NCBI GenBank assembly: GCA_021323865.1
Contig: JAJPKF010000012.1
Coordinates: forward strand, 124,001-188,000
Direction: 5' to 3'
From: Pseudomonadota bacterium
GTDB taxonomy: Bacteria; Chloroflexota; UBA5177; JAJPKF01
DNA length: 64,000 bases
Shown: positions 20,342-27,841 of the stretch, piece after piece
How positions within the stretch are numbered: the stretch's first letter is position 1
Layout of the letters: each line of letters opens with the position of its first letter
Program-made: the position numbers and the translations under genes
The notes under the pieces: generated by a model
The model's database searches: none
What the model was told of the DNA's origin: nothing
The model's input: the letters and a program-made list of their open reading frames with translations, nothing else

Positions 20342-20370
20342 ATATTAGCGCATGACGAGACGTTATGCAA
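20342..20370 (-). promoter_or_regulatory. Candidate rpoB promoter
   Basis: On the minus strand TTGCAT (20370-20365) and TAATAT (20347-20342) are 17 bp apart. This predicts a transcription start near 20335 and a leader of about 210 nt for rpoB. The -10 is a good match and the -35 a weak one. The element overlaps the pyrF start codon, so the divergent genes would share their control region. Confidence 0.45.
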
Positions 20371-21200
20371 ACTTCGCGGAGCGTCTTGACTTCGTCCATA
20401 GCTCCCGCCGTTCTCTCCTTCTCGTCGGCTTGGATCCCCTTGTCGAGAGGCTGCCCGCAGGACTAAGTCGGGACGCTTCAGGGGTCACCCGCTTCCTGCG
20501 AGAGATCATCGAAGCCTGCTCTCCCTATGCGATCGGGTTCAAGACGAACTTTGCCTTCTTCGAGCGTCTTGGCGCCCCCGGCTGGCGAGCCCTGGAGCAG
20601 ACCCGCCGGGCGATTCCCGAAGGACACCTAGCGGTTGCCGACGCCAAGAGAGGCGATATCGGAGACTCCTCCGAGATGTATGCCCAGGCAATCTTTGACG
20701 CGATGGACTTCCACGCCGTCACGGTCAGCCCCTGGACGGGAAAGGAAGGGCTGTTCCCCTTTCTTCAGCGCGCCGATCGGTGTTCGTTTGTGCTGTGCCG
20801 CACCAGCAATCGCGATCCGTCGTTCCAGGAAATCACGGTTGACGGACGTCCACTCTACGAGATCGTCGCAGAAACAGCGGCAGCCTGGTCGCAGAACGTC
20901 GGTCTGGTCGTGGGGGCTACCGATGTTGAGGCGTTGCGGCGAGTACGCGCTGGATTGCCTGATACCGCCCTGTTGGTTCCGGGGGTGGGAGTACAAGGGG
21001 GTGACCTGAGATCGGCTGTTCGAGCATCAGTGGATTCCGGCGGTGGAAAGGCCCTTATCAGCGCTTCCCGGTCAATCCTGTACGCTTCGGACGGGTCCGA
21101 TTTCGCGCAGGCTGCCGCGATGGAAGCGGAACGGATAGCCGACGTGATTTCGGAGGCGGCAGGCCAACACACGGTTTCAGGAAGTTCCCAGCCCGCGTGA
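20352..21200 (+). CDS. pyrF: Orotidine 5'-phosphate decarboxylase, type 2
   Basis: A 282-residue OMP decarboxylase of the longer type-2 (PyrF 2) family, which makes UMP in pyrimidine biosynthesis. The catalytic Lys/Asp array is visible as ADAKRGDIG near residue 96. The LLVGLDP motif is near residue 23, FKTNFAFFE near 63, and the phosphate-binding LLVPGVGVQGGD near 207. No Shine-Dalgarno is visible, and an AT-rich CATATT lies 5 bp upstream of the ATG, so the mRNA may be leaderless. It overlaps the next gene by four bases (GTGA). Confidence 0.93.
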   Translation: MTRRYANFAERLDFVHSSRRSLLLVGLDPLVERLPAGLSRDASGVTRFLREIIEACSPYAIGFKTNFAFFERLGAPGWRALEQTRRAIPEGHLAVADAKRGDIGDSSEMYAQAIFDAMDFHAVTVSPWTGKEGLFPFLQRADRCSFVLCRTSNRDPSFQEITVDGRPLYEIVAETAAAWSQNVGLVVGATDVEALRRVRAGLPDTALLVPGVGVQGGDLRSAVRASVDSGGGKALISASRSILYASDGSDFAQAAAMEAERIADVISEAAGQHTVSGSSQPA

Positions 21201-21778
21201 CCGTTCGGCCGCCACTGCAGTTTCGAGTAGGAGACCGCCTACGTCTTCGCAAACCGCATCCTTGTGGAGGCTGGACATGGACGGTCACTGGCCTGGGGGC
21301 TGACATCCGATTGTCCTGCGAGACCTGCGGACGCAGGATTCTGCTCGAACGGTCGACGCTGGAGCGACGCGTGAAATCAGTGCTGGATCAGGGCCCTGAG
21401 CCCTGCGCGGTGGCGCCTTCCCCAAATGTCGGCCAGGACTCAGAGGAACTGACCGCCGGCCTCCTGGGTTTGCGAGAGGGAGATATTCTGGAAGTCCTCG
21501 ACAGCCTGGAGGTGCAGATCGTGTACTTCTATAGAACCCGTCGCGGAGAGGGGACGGCGCATATCCGACGCGGTCAACAGGTGACGGTTCGGGAAACGCC
21601 GACGGCCGGATCGGTCAGCATTCTGCTGGAAGCAGTGGATGGCAAGGCGTTTGAATCCACCTATGTGCCTGGTGGAATCCGATCGCACGAATCCTACACG
21701 GGCTATGGGTTGGTGGTCTCAGCCGGAGACGTGGCCAGACACTTCCGCCCAGCCGGAGCCGAAGACCGTGGCGAGTGA
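21197..21778 (+). CDS. DUF951 protein fused to an unrecognised C-terminal domain
   Basis: Residues 1-65 match the DUF951 pattern: VGDRLRLRKPHPCG, GADIRLSCETCGR with Cys41 and Cys44 (Cys23 also present), then a LERRVK end. DUF951 proteins are normally stand-alone proteins of 60-70 residues of unknown function, probably RNA- or DNA-binding because of the SH3-like basic fold. Here a linker is followed by about 105 residues (90-193) predicted by eye to be beta-rich (LREGDILEVLDSLEVQIVYFY and later), which I do not recognise. GTG start, coupled to pyrF by a 4-nt overlap. The stop is 32 bp from the convergent NiCoT gene. Confidence 0.8.
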   Translation: MTVRPPLQFRVGDRLRLRKPHPCGGWTWTVTGLGADIRLSCETCGRRILLERSTLERRVKSVLDQGPEPCAVAPSPNVGQDSEELTAGLLGLREGDILEVLDSLEVQIVYFYRTRRGEGTAHIRRGQQVTVRETPTAGSVSILLEAVDGKAFESTYVPGGIRSHESYTGYGLVVSAGDVARHFRPAGAEDRGE

Positions 21779-21810
21779 GCGAGAGCTGCCTTCGTCCGTT
21801 GCTCCCGCCC

Positions 21811-23382
21811 TCATGCGGAAACTGGCGCCGGCTCAGCGCTAGCGAAAAACCCAGCCTTCCCCCGGCCGCGCCAGTCCAGCTTGGAGACGGATCCCCCACT
21901 GACCGAGACCCGGTCCAGCAAAGCGCCATCCTGACTCCACAGCGCGTACTCGCCCTCGGGAAGGCCATGATATGCGGCTGCGAACAAGGTGATACCGTTG
22001 ACTTCCCGCTGCAGCACTTCCACGTGAGTGCGGCGGTCGGGCTCTGCGAGTGGGCTTATGTCAACCTCCTGCCCTTTGAGCTCGTGGTCGGTATAGAGGA
22101 TGAGTGCCCCGATCTCGCCTCCGATGTCGAGAACAACGCTCTCCGGATGGACTCGATCGACCCGATGTTCGTGCATGGAGAATCTCCTTTTAATGAACTT
22201 CGACCCTCGGCCGGATTCCGGCCCTTCGATGATCCGGTGCTGTATATCCGAGCCGGCCAGAGCCCACGCGAGTGCTGGGGCTTGCGGACCAAACGAGTAA
22301 GCCCGAAGCGCGGCCTCGAGCCGGTCGATCCTTCTCAGCTTGAAGAGTGCGAACGATAGCACCCAGCTGAGCATGAAGACAGCGATGATGACAAACCCCA
22401 GGTTGTTCAACGGGAGCTCCCTGACCCAGCCGATCGCGCCGTTGGTCGCAGGCAGCTCGCTGTTCACCACCTGCAAAAGCTCCACTCCGCCGATGAAGAC
22501 GGCGATCACGACCGACATCATCGTGATGTTGATGTTGTAGTACAGCTTGCGCAGCGGCCGGACGAACGCCCAGCCGTACGCCCCCAGCATTGCTACGCCG
22601 TCCGTCGTATCGACTAGACTCATCCCCGCCACAAACAGTAGTGGCAGAAGCAGGATCAGCCAGACGGGCATGCCATTGCCGCCCGCGGTCGCCGACATAC
22701 CCAAGATCCCGACCTCCGTCGCCGTGTCGAAGCCAAGTCCGAAGAGCAGGCCGACCAAGTACATGTGCCAGCTCTTGCCGACGAGGCTGAGCGCTGGTCG
22801 GAAGAGCCGGGCCAACAGCCCCCGCTGACTGAGAAGATCGTTCAGTGTCTGCTCGTCGTACGCGGCGCCACGCCCCACCTCTCGCCACGTTCGGAGGAGC
22901 CCTGCAAGAACGGCCAGGTTGAGCGCCGCCATCAGCAGGAGAAAGAGGCCGGAGATGCTGGTCCCGAGGATGCCTCCGACGAAGGCCATTCCCGGCAGGT
23001 TGTGCCGAACGTAGACCGCCGATACCGCGATGATCAGGGACAGGGCAAACACAATGGTCGAATGACCGAGGGAGAAGAATAGGCCGACGGCCACCGGACG
23101 CTGCCGATCCTGAATGAGCCTTCGAGTCACGCTGTCGATCGCGGCGATGTGGTCGGGGTCGACTGCGTGGCGCAGGCCAAGGCCGAAGGCAACCGGAGCC
23201 AGCCCCAAGAGAATGGGAAACCGGGTGCCCGCTGCGAAGATGGCGGCCCACACGCCGATATTGAGTGCAGCAAGCAAAACGTAGACCGATACGAGGCGAC
23301 CCCTCAGGTCAGGGTCCGCTTCAATCCACACGCGCCTCAGCCTGTACAGAATTCCCGATTCGATGCCGGCACCAACCTGCAT
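21811..23382 (-). CDS. NiCoT-family nickel/cobalt permease with extra C-terminal domain
   Basis: The first 345 residues form a multi-span membrane protein with NiCoT signatures: RHAVDPDHIAAID at 71-83 (metal-binding helix II), FSLGHSTIV, GLGFDTATEVG and GMSLVDTTDG. This class imports Ni2+ or Co2+ by secondary transport. Standard NiCoTs have 330-380 residues. Here, after a basic linker, about 125 residues (from around 390) form a soluble beta-rich module (VVLDIGGEIGALILYTD, then a LPEGEYALW segment). I have an impression of similar stand-alone domains in actinobacterial proteins but cannot name it. GGAG lies 6 nt before the ATG. The His-rich start of the module (SMHEHRVDRVH) could bind metal. 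Confidence 0.82.
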   Translation of the reverse strand: MQVGAGIESGILYRLRRVWIEADPDLRGRLVSVYVLLAALNIGVWAAIFAAGTRFPILLGLAPVAFGLGLRHAVDPDHIAAIDSVTRRLIQDRQRPVAVGLFFSLGHSTIVFALSLIIAVSAVYVRHNLPGMAFVGGILGTSISGLFLLLMAALNLAVLAGLLRTWREVGRGAAYDEQTLNDLLSQRGLLARLFRPALSLVGKSWHMYLVGLLFGLGFDTATEVGILGMSATAGGNGMPVWLILLLPLLFVAGMSLVDTTDGVAMLGAYGWAFVRPLRKLYYNINITMMSVVIAVFIGGVELLQVVNSELPATNGAIGWVRELPLNNLGFVIIAVFMLSWVLSFALFKLRRIDRLEAALRAYSFGPQAPALAWALAGSDIQHRIIEGPESGRGSKFIKRRFSMHEHRVDRVHPESVVLDIGGEIGALILYTDHELKGQEVDISPLAEPDRRTHVEVLQREVNGITLFAAAYHGLPEGEYALWSQDGALLDRVSVSGGSVSKLDWRGRGKAGFFASAEPAPVSA

Positions 23383-23443
23383 GGCTCACTCCACCCTGTC
23401 TGAACTGACTATGACGACTGTCCGCCGGTCCGTCCCAGATTCA

Positions 23444-23480
23444 CAGCGAAGGGCCCGGCTGGGTGCCGGGCCCTTCGCTG
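23444..23480 (-). terminator. Perfect 16-bp hairpin after the DUF4331 gene
   Basis: A perfect 16-bp inverted repeat (cagcgaagggcccggc with its complement) and a 5-nt loop begins 6 bp after the DUF4331 stop. There is no U-run on the minus strand. It probably marks the 3' end of the DUF4331 transcript and separates it from the NiCoT gene downstream. Confidence 0.75.
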
Positions 23481-23486
23481 CTTCGA

Positions 23487-24860
23487 TCAGGCGGCTGCGG
23501 GTACGTCGAAGCCGGCCAGAGGAATGCCGAGATAGGGGAAATGCGGCTGGTAGCGGGTCATGTCGGGAGGAGTGACGTCGTAGATGGCGGTCGCGGCCGA
23601 GTCGGCCGTGTAGCTCTTATCTACGAGAGGGATCGTCGCTCCGGCCACAGCACGCAGCTCGATGGTCACCGTGTCGTCGAACACGCGGCGCCCATTGGGG
23701 AAACCGGCCAAATCTCCGCCCAGCACGCCATATGGGCTGGGGTTGGATGTGGTCGGCGGGACCGCCATATTCAGCCGCAGCATGTCCGCAGCCACACTTC
23801 CCGTGTAGTTTTGGAACGTCGGTGAAACGACGCCCGCGGGTATCCCGTGGAGCAGGATGTACTCGAGGTCGGCGCGCTCCTTGGTGTAGTTGGCCAGGTT
23901 GGGAAAGACGCCGGGATAGAGGGCCACCAGGTAGTCCTGCAGCACCGGATGGGCATAGTACTTCAGGAACTGGGAGTCATCCTTGGGCGCGGTGGTGTTC
24001 CAGCCATCCTTCTCCGTCATGGGGATGACAACCTCGTTGATGAGCGGGTTGCCGAGCCGAGACACCTGAACGAATGGACCGGCGTGCGTCTTGGCTCCAT
24101 ACGCCTCCCGGATGAGAGCCTTGCGCCGGTCCGCACCGGTCCAGACTCCGATGACTGACTTCTGGGAGGTGGTCGAAGTGGGATCCGAGCCGTCCGGAGT
24201 GAGCATCCGCTTGGGAATCTGAAGGGCGATGCTGTGAACGTTGCTCATGCTCAGAGTGTCGACGCCCGGTGTGTTGGTGTTGGGTGCCAGAAGGTGGTAC
24301 TTCTGGAACGGTCGCAGGGCTGCGAGGTCGAACACTGATCCCAGGTCGACGTAGAAGCCTTCACGCCGTTGGCCGGCGAAAACCGTCTCTCCACTCGGCA
24401 GCTTGTGAACGGCCGAATGCGCCAGCTTCGCGTAGTGCGGCGTAGACCGCGGCCCGATATTGCAGGGCGGGCACGTAAGTCGCTGACCCAAGCGCTTCCA
24501 CTTACCGTCCGACATCTTGAAGACCGAGAACCGCTGTTGTCGATTCCAGTTGCTGTCTTCATTCGAGCTGATCGGGCCGGTGTTGTAGAGGAAGGTGTCC
24601 TTGTTGTGCACCCGCGTATGGAAGCGGAACTGGTACTGAATCTCCGCCTCTCCATCGGCATCGTTGTCGATGTAGATGTTGTACATGACATCGTCTCCGA
24701 ACTCGTAGAAGTTCGGACCGCCAGCGGGCGCTTCCAATGGAATGTAGTTGGCGATGATCGTCACGGTGTCCGGTTTGTCCGGGCTGACGAACGCGTAGAG
24801 ATCGGTGCTGTCGGCAACCGGGTCTTTCGAGATTTCCGGGGCTTCGCGATGTGAAGACAT
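23487..24860 (-). CDS. DUF4331 family protein
   Basis: A 457-residue protein beginning SSHREAP, the hallmark N-terminus of DUF4331 (PF14224), followed by D.YAFVSPD and FGDDVMYNIYIDNDADGEAE. The family's function is not established. Members are often exported and encoded beside other secreted or redox proteins. No signal peptide is visible on this protein. The SD is AAGGAG 9 nt before the ATG. It is the second gene after a small Tat-signal protein, 32 nt apart, suggesting co-transcription. Two cysteines occur as CPPC (in LTCPPCNIG), which could be redox-active or metal-binding. Confidence 0.88.
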   Translation of the reverse strand: MSSHREAPEISKDPVADSTDLYAFVSPDKPDTVTIIANYIPLEAPAGGPNFYEFGDDVMYNIYIDNDADGEAEIQYQFRFHTRVHNKDTFLYNTGPISSNEDSNWNRQQRFSVFKMSDGKWKRLGQRLTCPPCNIGPRSTPHYAKLAHSAVHKLPSGETVFAGQRREGFYVDLGSVFDLAALRPFQKYHLLAPNTNTPGVDTLSMSNVHSIALQIPKRMLTPDGSDPTSTTSQKSVIGVWTGADRRKALIREAYGAKTHAGPFVQVSRLGNPLINEVVIPMTEKDGWNTTAPKDDSQFLKYYAHPVLQDYLVALYPGVFPNLANYTKERADLEYILLHGIPAGVVSPTFQNYTGSVAADMLRLNMAVPPTTSNPSPYGVLGGDLAGFPNGRRVFDDTVTIELRAVAGATIPLVDKSYTADSAATAIYDVTPPDMTRYQPHFPYLGIPLAGFDVPAAA

Positions 24861-24892
24861 GCGGTGAAACTCCTTGTGGGTCTGTTGTTGGC

Positions 24893-25222
24893 TTAGGGCT
24901 TTAGGGCTCGCAGCAGCCGCAGCACGAGTTGAGGATCCCGCACTACGGCTTCCTTCAAGCCGGACATAACTGATATCTCTCCCGTGGCCAGGTCCCGAAC
25001 CTGAGCCACAAGTGGCTCAGCGGTGGCGGGGGACAGCTCGGGGGCATCCGACTCTGCGGTTTGGGCCGTTGCGCCCAACCCAGGCGCCGCGGACAAGACG
25101 CCCACCGCGGCCGCACCCACGGTGGTGCGGGTGAGAAAGCCGCGACGCGTGAGGCCGGCGAAGCGGGAGATGGGCATCCCGTCATCCGCTTGACCGGATT
25201 CCTCCGTTGAACTGATTGCCAT
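24893..25222 (-). CDS. Small Tat-signal exported protein
   Basis: A 109-residue protein starting at ATG 25222, with GAGGT 5 nt upstream. The N-terminus has a twin-arginine motif LTRRGFLTRTT (around residues 29-39) and then an Ala/Gly-rich hydrophobic stretch ending in an AxA-like site. The mature part is about 55 residues, with VAQVRDLATGEISVMSG and VVRDPQLVLRLLRAL. I recall similar tails in small actinobacterial/Chloroflexota Tat proteins without assigned function. It precedes the DUF4331 gene, so the two may form one exported unit. A longer in-frame upstream ATG at 25312 lacks support. Confidence 0.72.
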   Translation of the reverse strand: MAISSTEESGQADDGMPISRFAGLTRRGFLTRTTVGAAAVGVLSAAPGLGATAQTAESDAPELSPATAEPLVAQVRDLATGEISVMSGLKEAVVRDPQLVLRLLRALKP

Positions 25223-25270
25223 AGTCACCTCTGTGGTGTCTGCATGTTGGGGTGGAGATGGGCTCCAAGG

Positions 25271-25287
25271 GCCGATTCCGAATCGGC
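25271..25287. repeat. 8-bp palindrome upstream of the Tat/DUF4331 pair
   Basis: A perfect dyad, gccgattc-c-gaatcggc, about 50 bp upstream of the Tat-signal protein start. The position in a 335-bp gene-free interval (25223-25557) suits an operator, but no regulator is identified. Confidence 0.5.
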
Positions 25288-25426
25288 GCCAACTGCCGCG
25301 AACGGCTGACACCTACATAGACCTTCCCCCTTTCACCATTGGACTCAGACCTCTCTACGCGCCGTCCGGAAATCCGGATCATTGACGGGAGTCTGATGGC
25401 CCGCTGAAGTGAAGGCTACCGGGAGG

Positions 25427-25448
25427 GTCTTCCAGGCGTCTTCCAGGC
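25427..25448. repeat. Two tandem copies of an 11-bp unit
   Basis: The 11-mer gtcttccaggc occurs twice with no spacing in the gene-free interval between the alpha/beta hydrolase and the Tat-signal gene. One helical-turn spacing of direct repeats is typical of OmpR-type response-regulator sites, but chance is possible. Confidence 0.5.
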
Positions 25449-25557
25449 CGTGACGGGTCGGGATGCGGTTCGATCAGTATCGGTGACCGAAAACCCAATG
25501 CGCAGCGAGGCGGGGCTGTGACCCTTCAGTTAGGGTGCGGAGAAGAAGCTCCCGCGG

Positions 25558-26415
25558 CTAGGCCGTCGGGCTCGGCGCCTCCACCTCTTCCGGAGTTGAA
25601 ACGTCACCCCCGATGGGCTGGCCGGAGCGCAAATGCGCCGCCACGAGCTGGTTCACCACATCCGGTTGTTCCCAGTACGCCGCGTGCGCGGTACCCTCGA
25701 TCATTTCGAGCGAACCCTCCGGAAGACCACGAACGATATCTTCCGAGAATTGCGGCGGCGTGAAGATATCATGACGGCCCACCATGCACAGGGTGGGCGC
25801 TTTGAGGGCCTCTAGCCGCTCGAGCGTATCGTGGCTCATGCAGGCTTCAGCCTGTCGAGTAAATGTGTTGGAGGGAGTCGGATAGGGCACGTCGAGCGCG
25901 GCTCGCTGGCGCTTTTCCAGCTCGTCGTAGCTCGTGTCGAAATAGGACCGGGTAAAGCTCCACAGGGCCATCTCTCGATCGAATGTCAGGGGATCCACGC
26001 TGCGCTTGACGTCGCGGAAGAGCTCGAACAAGCTGGTGAGATAGCGATCTGCCCGCGCCCACGCGCCAAGCAGCGCAACGCGACCAACCCGGTCGGGGTA
26101 ATTGATCGCCATTTCCTGGGCGATTGCCGCTCCCATGGAGATTCCAAACACGTGCGCGCGTTCCAGCCCCAGATGGTCCAGGACCTTGACCGTGTCATCG
26201 GCCATCAACCGGGTCGTATAGGGCATGGAGGCCTTGCTTGATCTTCCGACTCCGCGATTGTCAATAGCGATGCAGCGGAAGTCCTGTGCGAGCACTGGAA
26301 TCTGAGCCCAAAGGGAAGTGACGTCGTTCCCAAGGTCGGGCAAAACGACAACCGGCTCGCCCTTCCCATGGCTTTCGTAATAGAGGGTTATGGTTCCGAT
26401 GGGAATCGCGGGCAT
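25558..26415 (-). CDS. Alpha/beta-fold hydrolase
   Basis: A 285-residue single-domain hydrolase of the 3-oxoadipate enol-lactonase / haloperoxidase-like group. The nucleophile elbow is GISMG with Ser93. The acid is probably the Asp in GRHDIFTPP and the catalytic His lies in GTAHAAYWEQP. The oxyanion strand reads LPDLGND rather than the usual HG motif. The start at 26415 has AAGGAG 6 nt upstream; an ATG 13 codons earlier lacks one. It has an acidic C-terminal tail. No neighbour indicates the substrate, so only the fold and triad are supported. Confidence 0.85.
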   Translation of the reverse strand: MPAIPIGTITLYYESHGKGEPVVVLPDLGNDVTSLWAQIPVLAQDFRCIAIDNRGVGRSSKASMPYTTRLMADDTVKVLDHLGLERAHVFGISMGAAIAQEMAINYPDRVGRVALLGAWARADRYLTSLFELFRDVKRSVDPLTFDREMALWSFTRSYFDTSYDELEKRQRAALDVPYPTPSNTFTRQAEACMSHDTLERLEALKAPTLCMVGRHDIFTPPQFSEDIVRGLPEGSLEMIEGTAHAAYWEQPDVVNQLVAAHLRSGQPIGGDVSTPEEVEAPSPTA

Positions 26416-26630
26416 CAGTTCTCCTTCCCCTGGGCGCTCGGTGCACCGACCCACAACCTGGGTCGACTTGACACCGACTCTCCGGCACAGTCACCTGGTT
26501 GAAAGGCGCTATCGGACCGTCGAAGCCGGTTCTGGACCACCCATGTCCAACGGTTCCATCATAGTGGCCTGGCGCAAAAAGCGCCAATCAAGCAAGGCGC
26601 ATCAAATGTGGGAACCAGACTGGAACCCAA

Positions 26631-26807
26631 TCACGACGAGATATCGCCCGGCTCAGAGACAAGGCGCACCATCTCCGCCGGATACGTTGTCACCCATCCA
26701 CTGTCGAGTCGAAGCACACAAACGTCGCGCCCGTGGAAGTCCACCCTTCGCTCGACCAGGGTGCCCTGGAACCGATGACCGTCAGGCGTCACGACCACGA
26801 CGCTCAC
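26631..26807 (-). CDS. Possible small protein, 58 residues
   Basis: This minus-strand frame lies in the 508-bp interval between the hydrolase and the ABC permease. It starts at GTG 26807 or, with better SD spacing (GGAG, 8 nt), at GTG 26798. The translation looks protein-like: VVVVTPDGHRFQGTLVERR, DVCVLRLDSGWVTTYPAEMV and an acidic tail, suggesting a small SH3-like beta fold. It resembles no family I can name. The rest of the interval (26416-26630 and 26808-26923) shows nothing recognisable. Confidence 0.4.
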   Translation of the reverse strand: MSVVVVTPDGHRFQGTLVERRVDFHGRDVCVLRLDSGWVTTYPAEMVRLVSEPGDISS

Positions 26808-26923
26808 TCCGGATGAGTCGGCTAGCTCTCCCAGTCCATCCTCCCCGCCTCATCACCTCGATCGGCTGAGCCACGGACCGGACCCGCACGAGACAATGCG
26901 GCCTGGCGCGGGCACAACACCGC

Positions 26924-27841
26924 TTAAGCAGACTGCGGCGCCACGGGGTCCTCCGTCGCGACGCGGGAGGGGATCAAACTGCCTGCAAGAGAACGCAGCC
27001 ATCCGCGAGACCCAGCCCGCGCTACCCGGTTCGCCGGTATGACGTACTCAACGGCACGCAAGACAAGATCGGCGCCAATCGCAAGGAAGCTCACGAACAC
27101 AGCTCCGGCCTCGATCATCGGAAAGGCGTTTGTTCCCCCGTTGGTGGTGGCATCAAAGAAGGTTCTGCCTAGGTCAGGAATGGCCACCAGTGCCGCGAGC
27201 GCCGCGATTCCGATGGTGACCACGGTCGCGATGCGGATGCCCGCGACGATGACGGGCAGCGCCAAAGGAAACTCCACCTTCGACAGAATCTGAAACCGAT
27301 TCATGCCCATTCCGCGCGCCGCCTCCTTCACCTCTGCGGGTACAGAATCGAGGCCCGCGACGACATTTCGAACGAGAACGAACTGAGCGTAGGCAATCAT
27401 CGGGATGAGCGCCGTCCAGTCACTCAAGCCTGTCACCGGGAGCAGCAGGGTGAACAGAGCAATACTGGGGACCGTGTAGATGGCATCCAGCACACCGAAG
27501 GTCGGAATGTAGAGCCACCGGAACCGGTGCACCAGAATGCCGACAGGAATAGCCAGGGCGATTGCGACCGCCAGAGACTCCACGGTCAGGCGAAGATGGA
27601 CGCCAAAATAGCCGGCGACGATGTCCCAGTTCTGGTTGGCGTACTGGAATCCAGGAAACCGGTTCAGAAGAGGCACCTGGGTGACGCGCTGCAGCAAATG
27701 GCCGGCAGCGAGAGCCAGTCGCCCTCCCGCCCAAGCAATTGGCAACCGAAGCAACCAGACGACTATGCCGACGGCGAGGAGCCTCAGGGGCCACATCCAG
27801 CCTTCAAGCGCCCCGCGAAGGCGCGTCGCATACGTGTCCAC
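26924..27841 (-). CDS. Osmoprotectant-type ABC importer, permease subunit
   Basis: A 305-residue membrane protein of the OpuBB/OpuCB/ProW-like permease group, with about six hydrophobic segments. The EAA loop near residue 180 (AEVKEAARGMGMNRFQILSKVEFPLALPVI) contacts the ATPase. It starts at GTG directly after the ATPase stop, with no visible SD. An internal ATG at 27796 has an AAGG nearby and is an alternative. Last gene of a four-gene importer operon. The likely substrates are glycine betaine, choline or similar compounds. Confidence 0.85.
   Translation of the reverse strand: MDTYATRLRGALEGWMWPLRLLAVGIVVWLLRLPIAWAGGRLALAAGHLLQRVTQVPLLNRFPGFQYANQNWDIVAGYFGVHLRLTVESLAVAIALAIPVGILVHRFRWLYIPTFGVLDAIYTVPSIALFTLLLPVTGLSDWTALIPMIAYAQFVLVRNVVAGLDSVPAEVKEAARGMGMNRFQILSKVEFPLALPVIVAGIRIATVVTIGIAALAALVAIPDLGRTFFDATTNGGTNAFPMIEAGAVFVSFLAIGADLVLRAVEYVIPANRVARAGSRGWLRSLAGSLIPSRVATEDPVAPQSA

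Noticed and set aside
25223-25557. Search for a small gene or RNA in the interval before the Tat/DUF4331 genes
   Set aside because: Only a palindrome and an 11-bp tandem repeat were found; no coding frame with an SD or known RNA structure.
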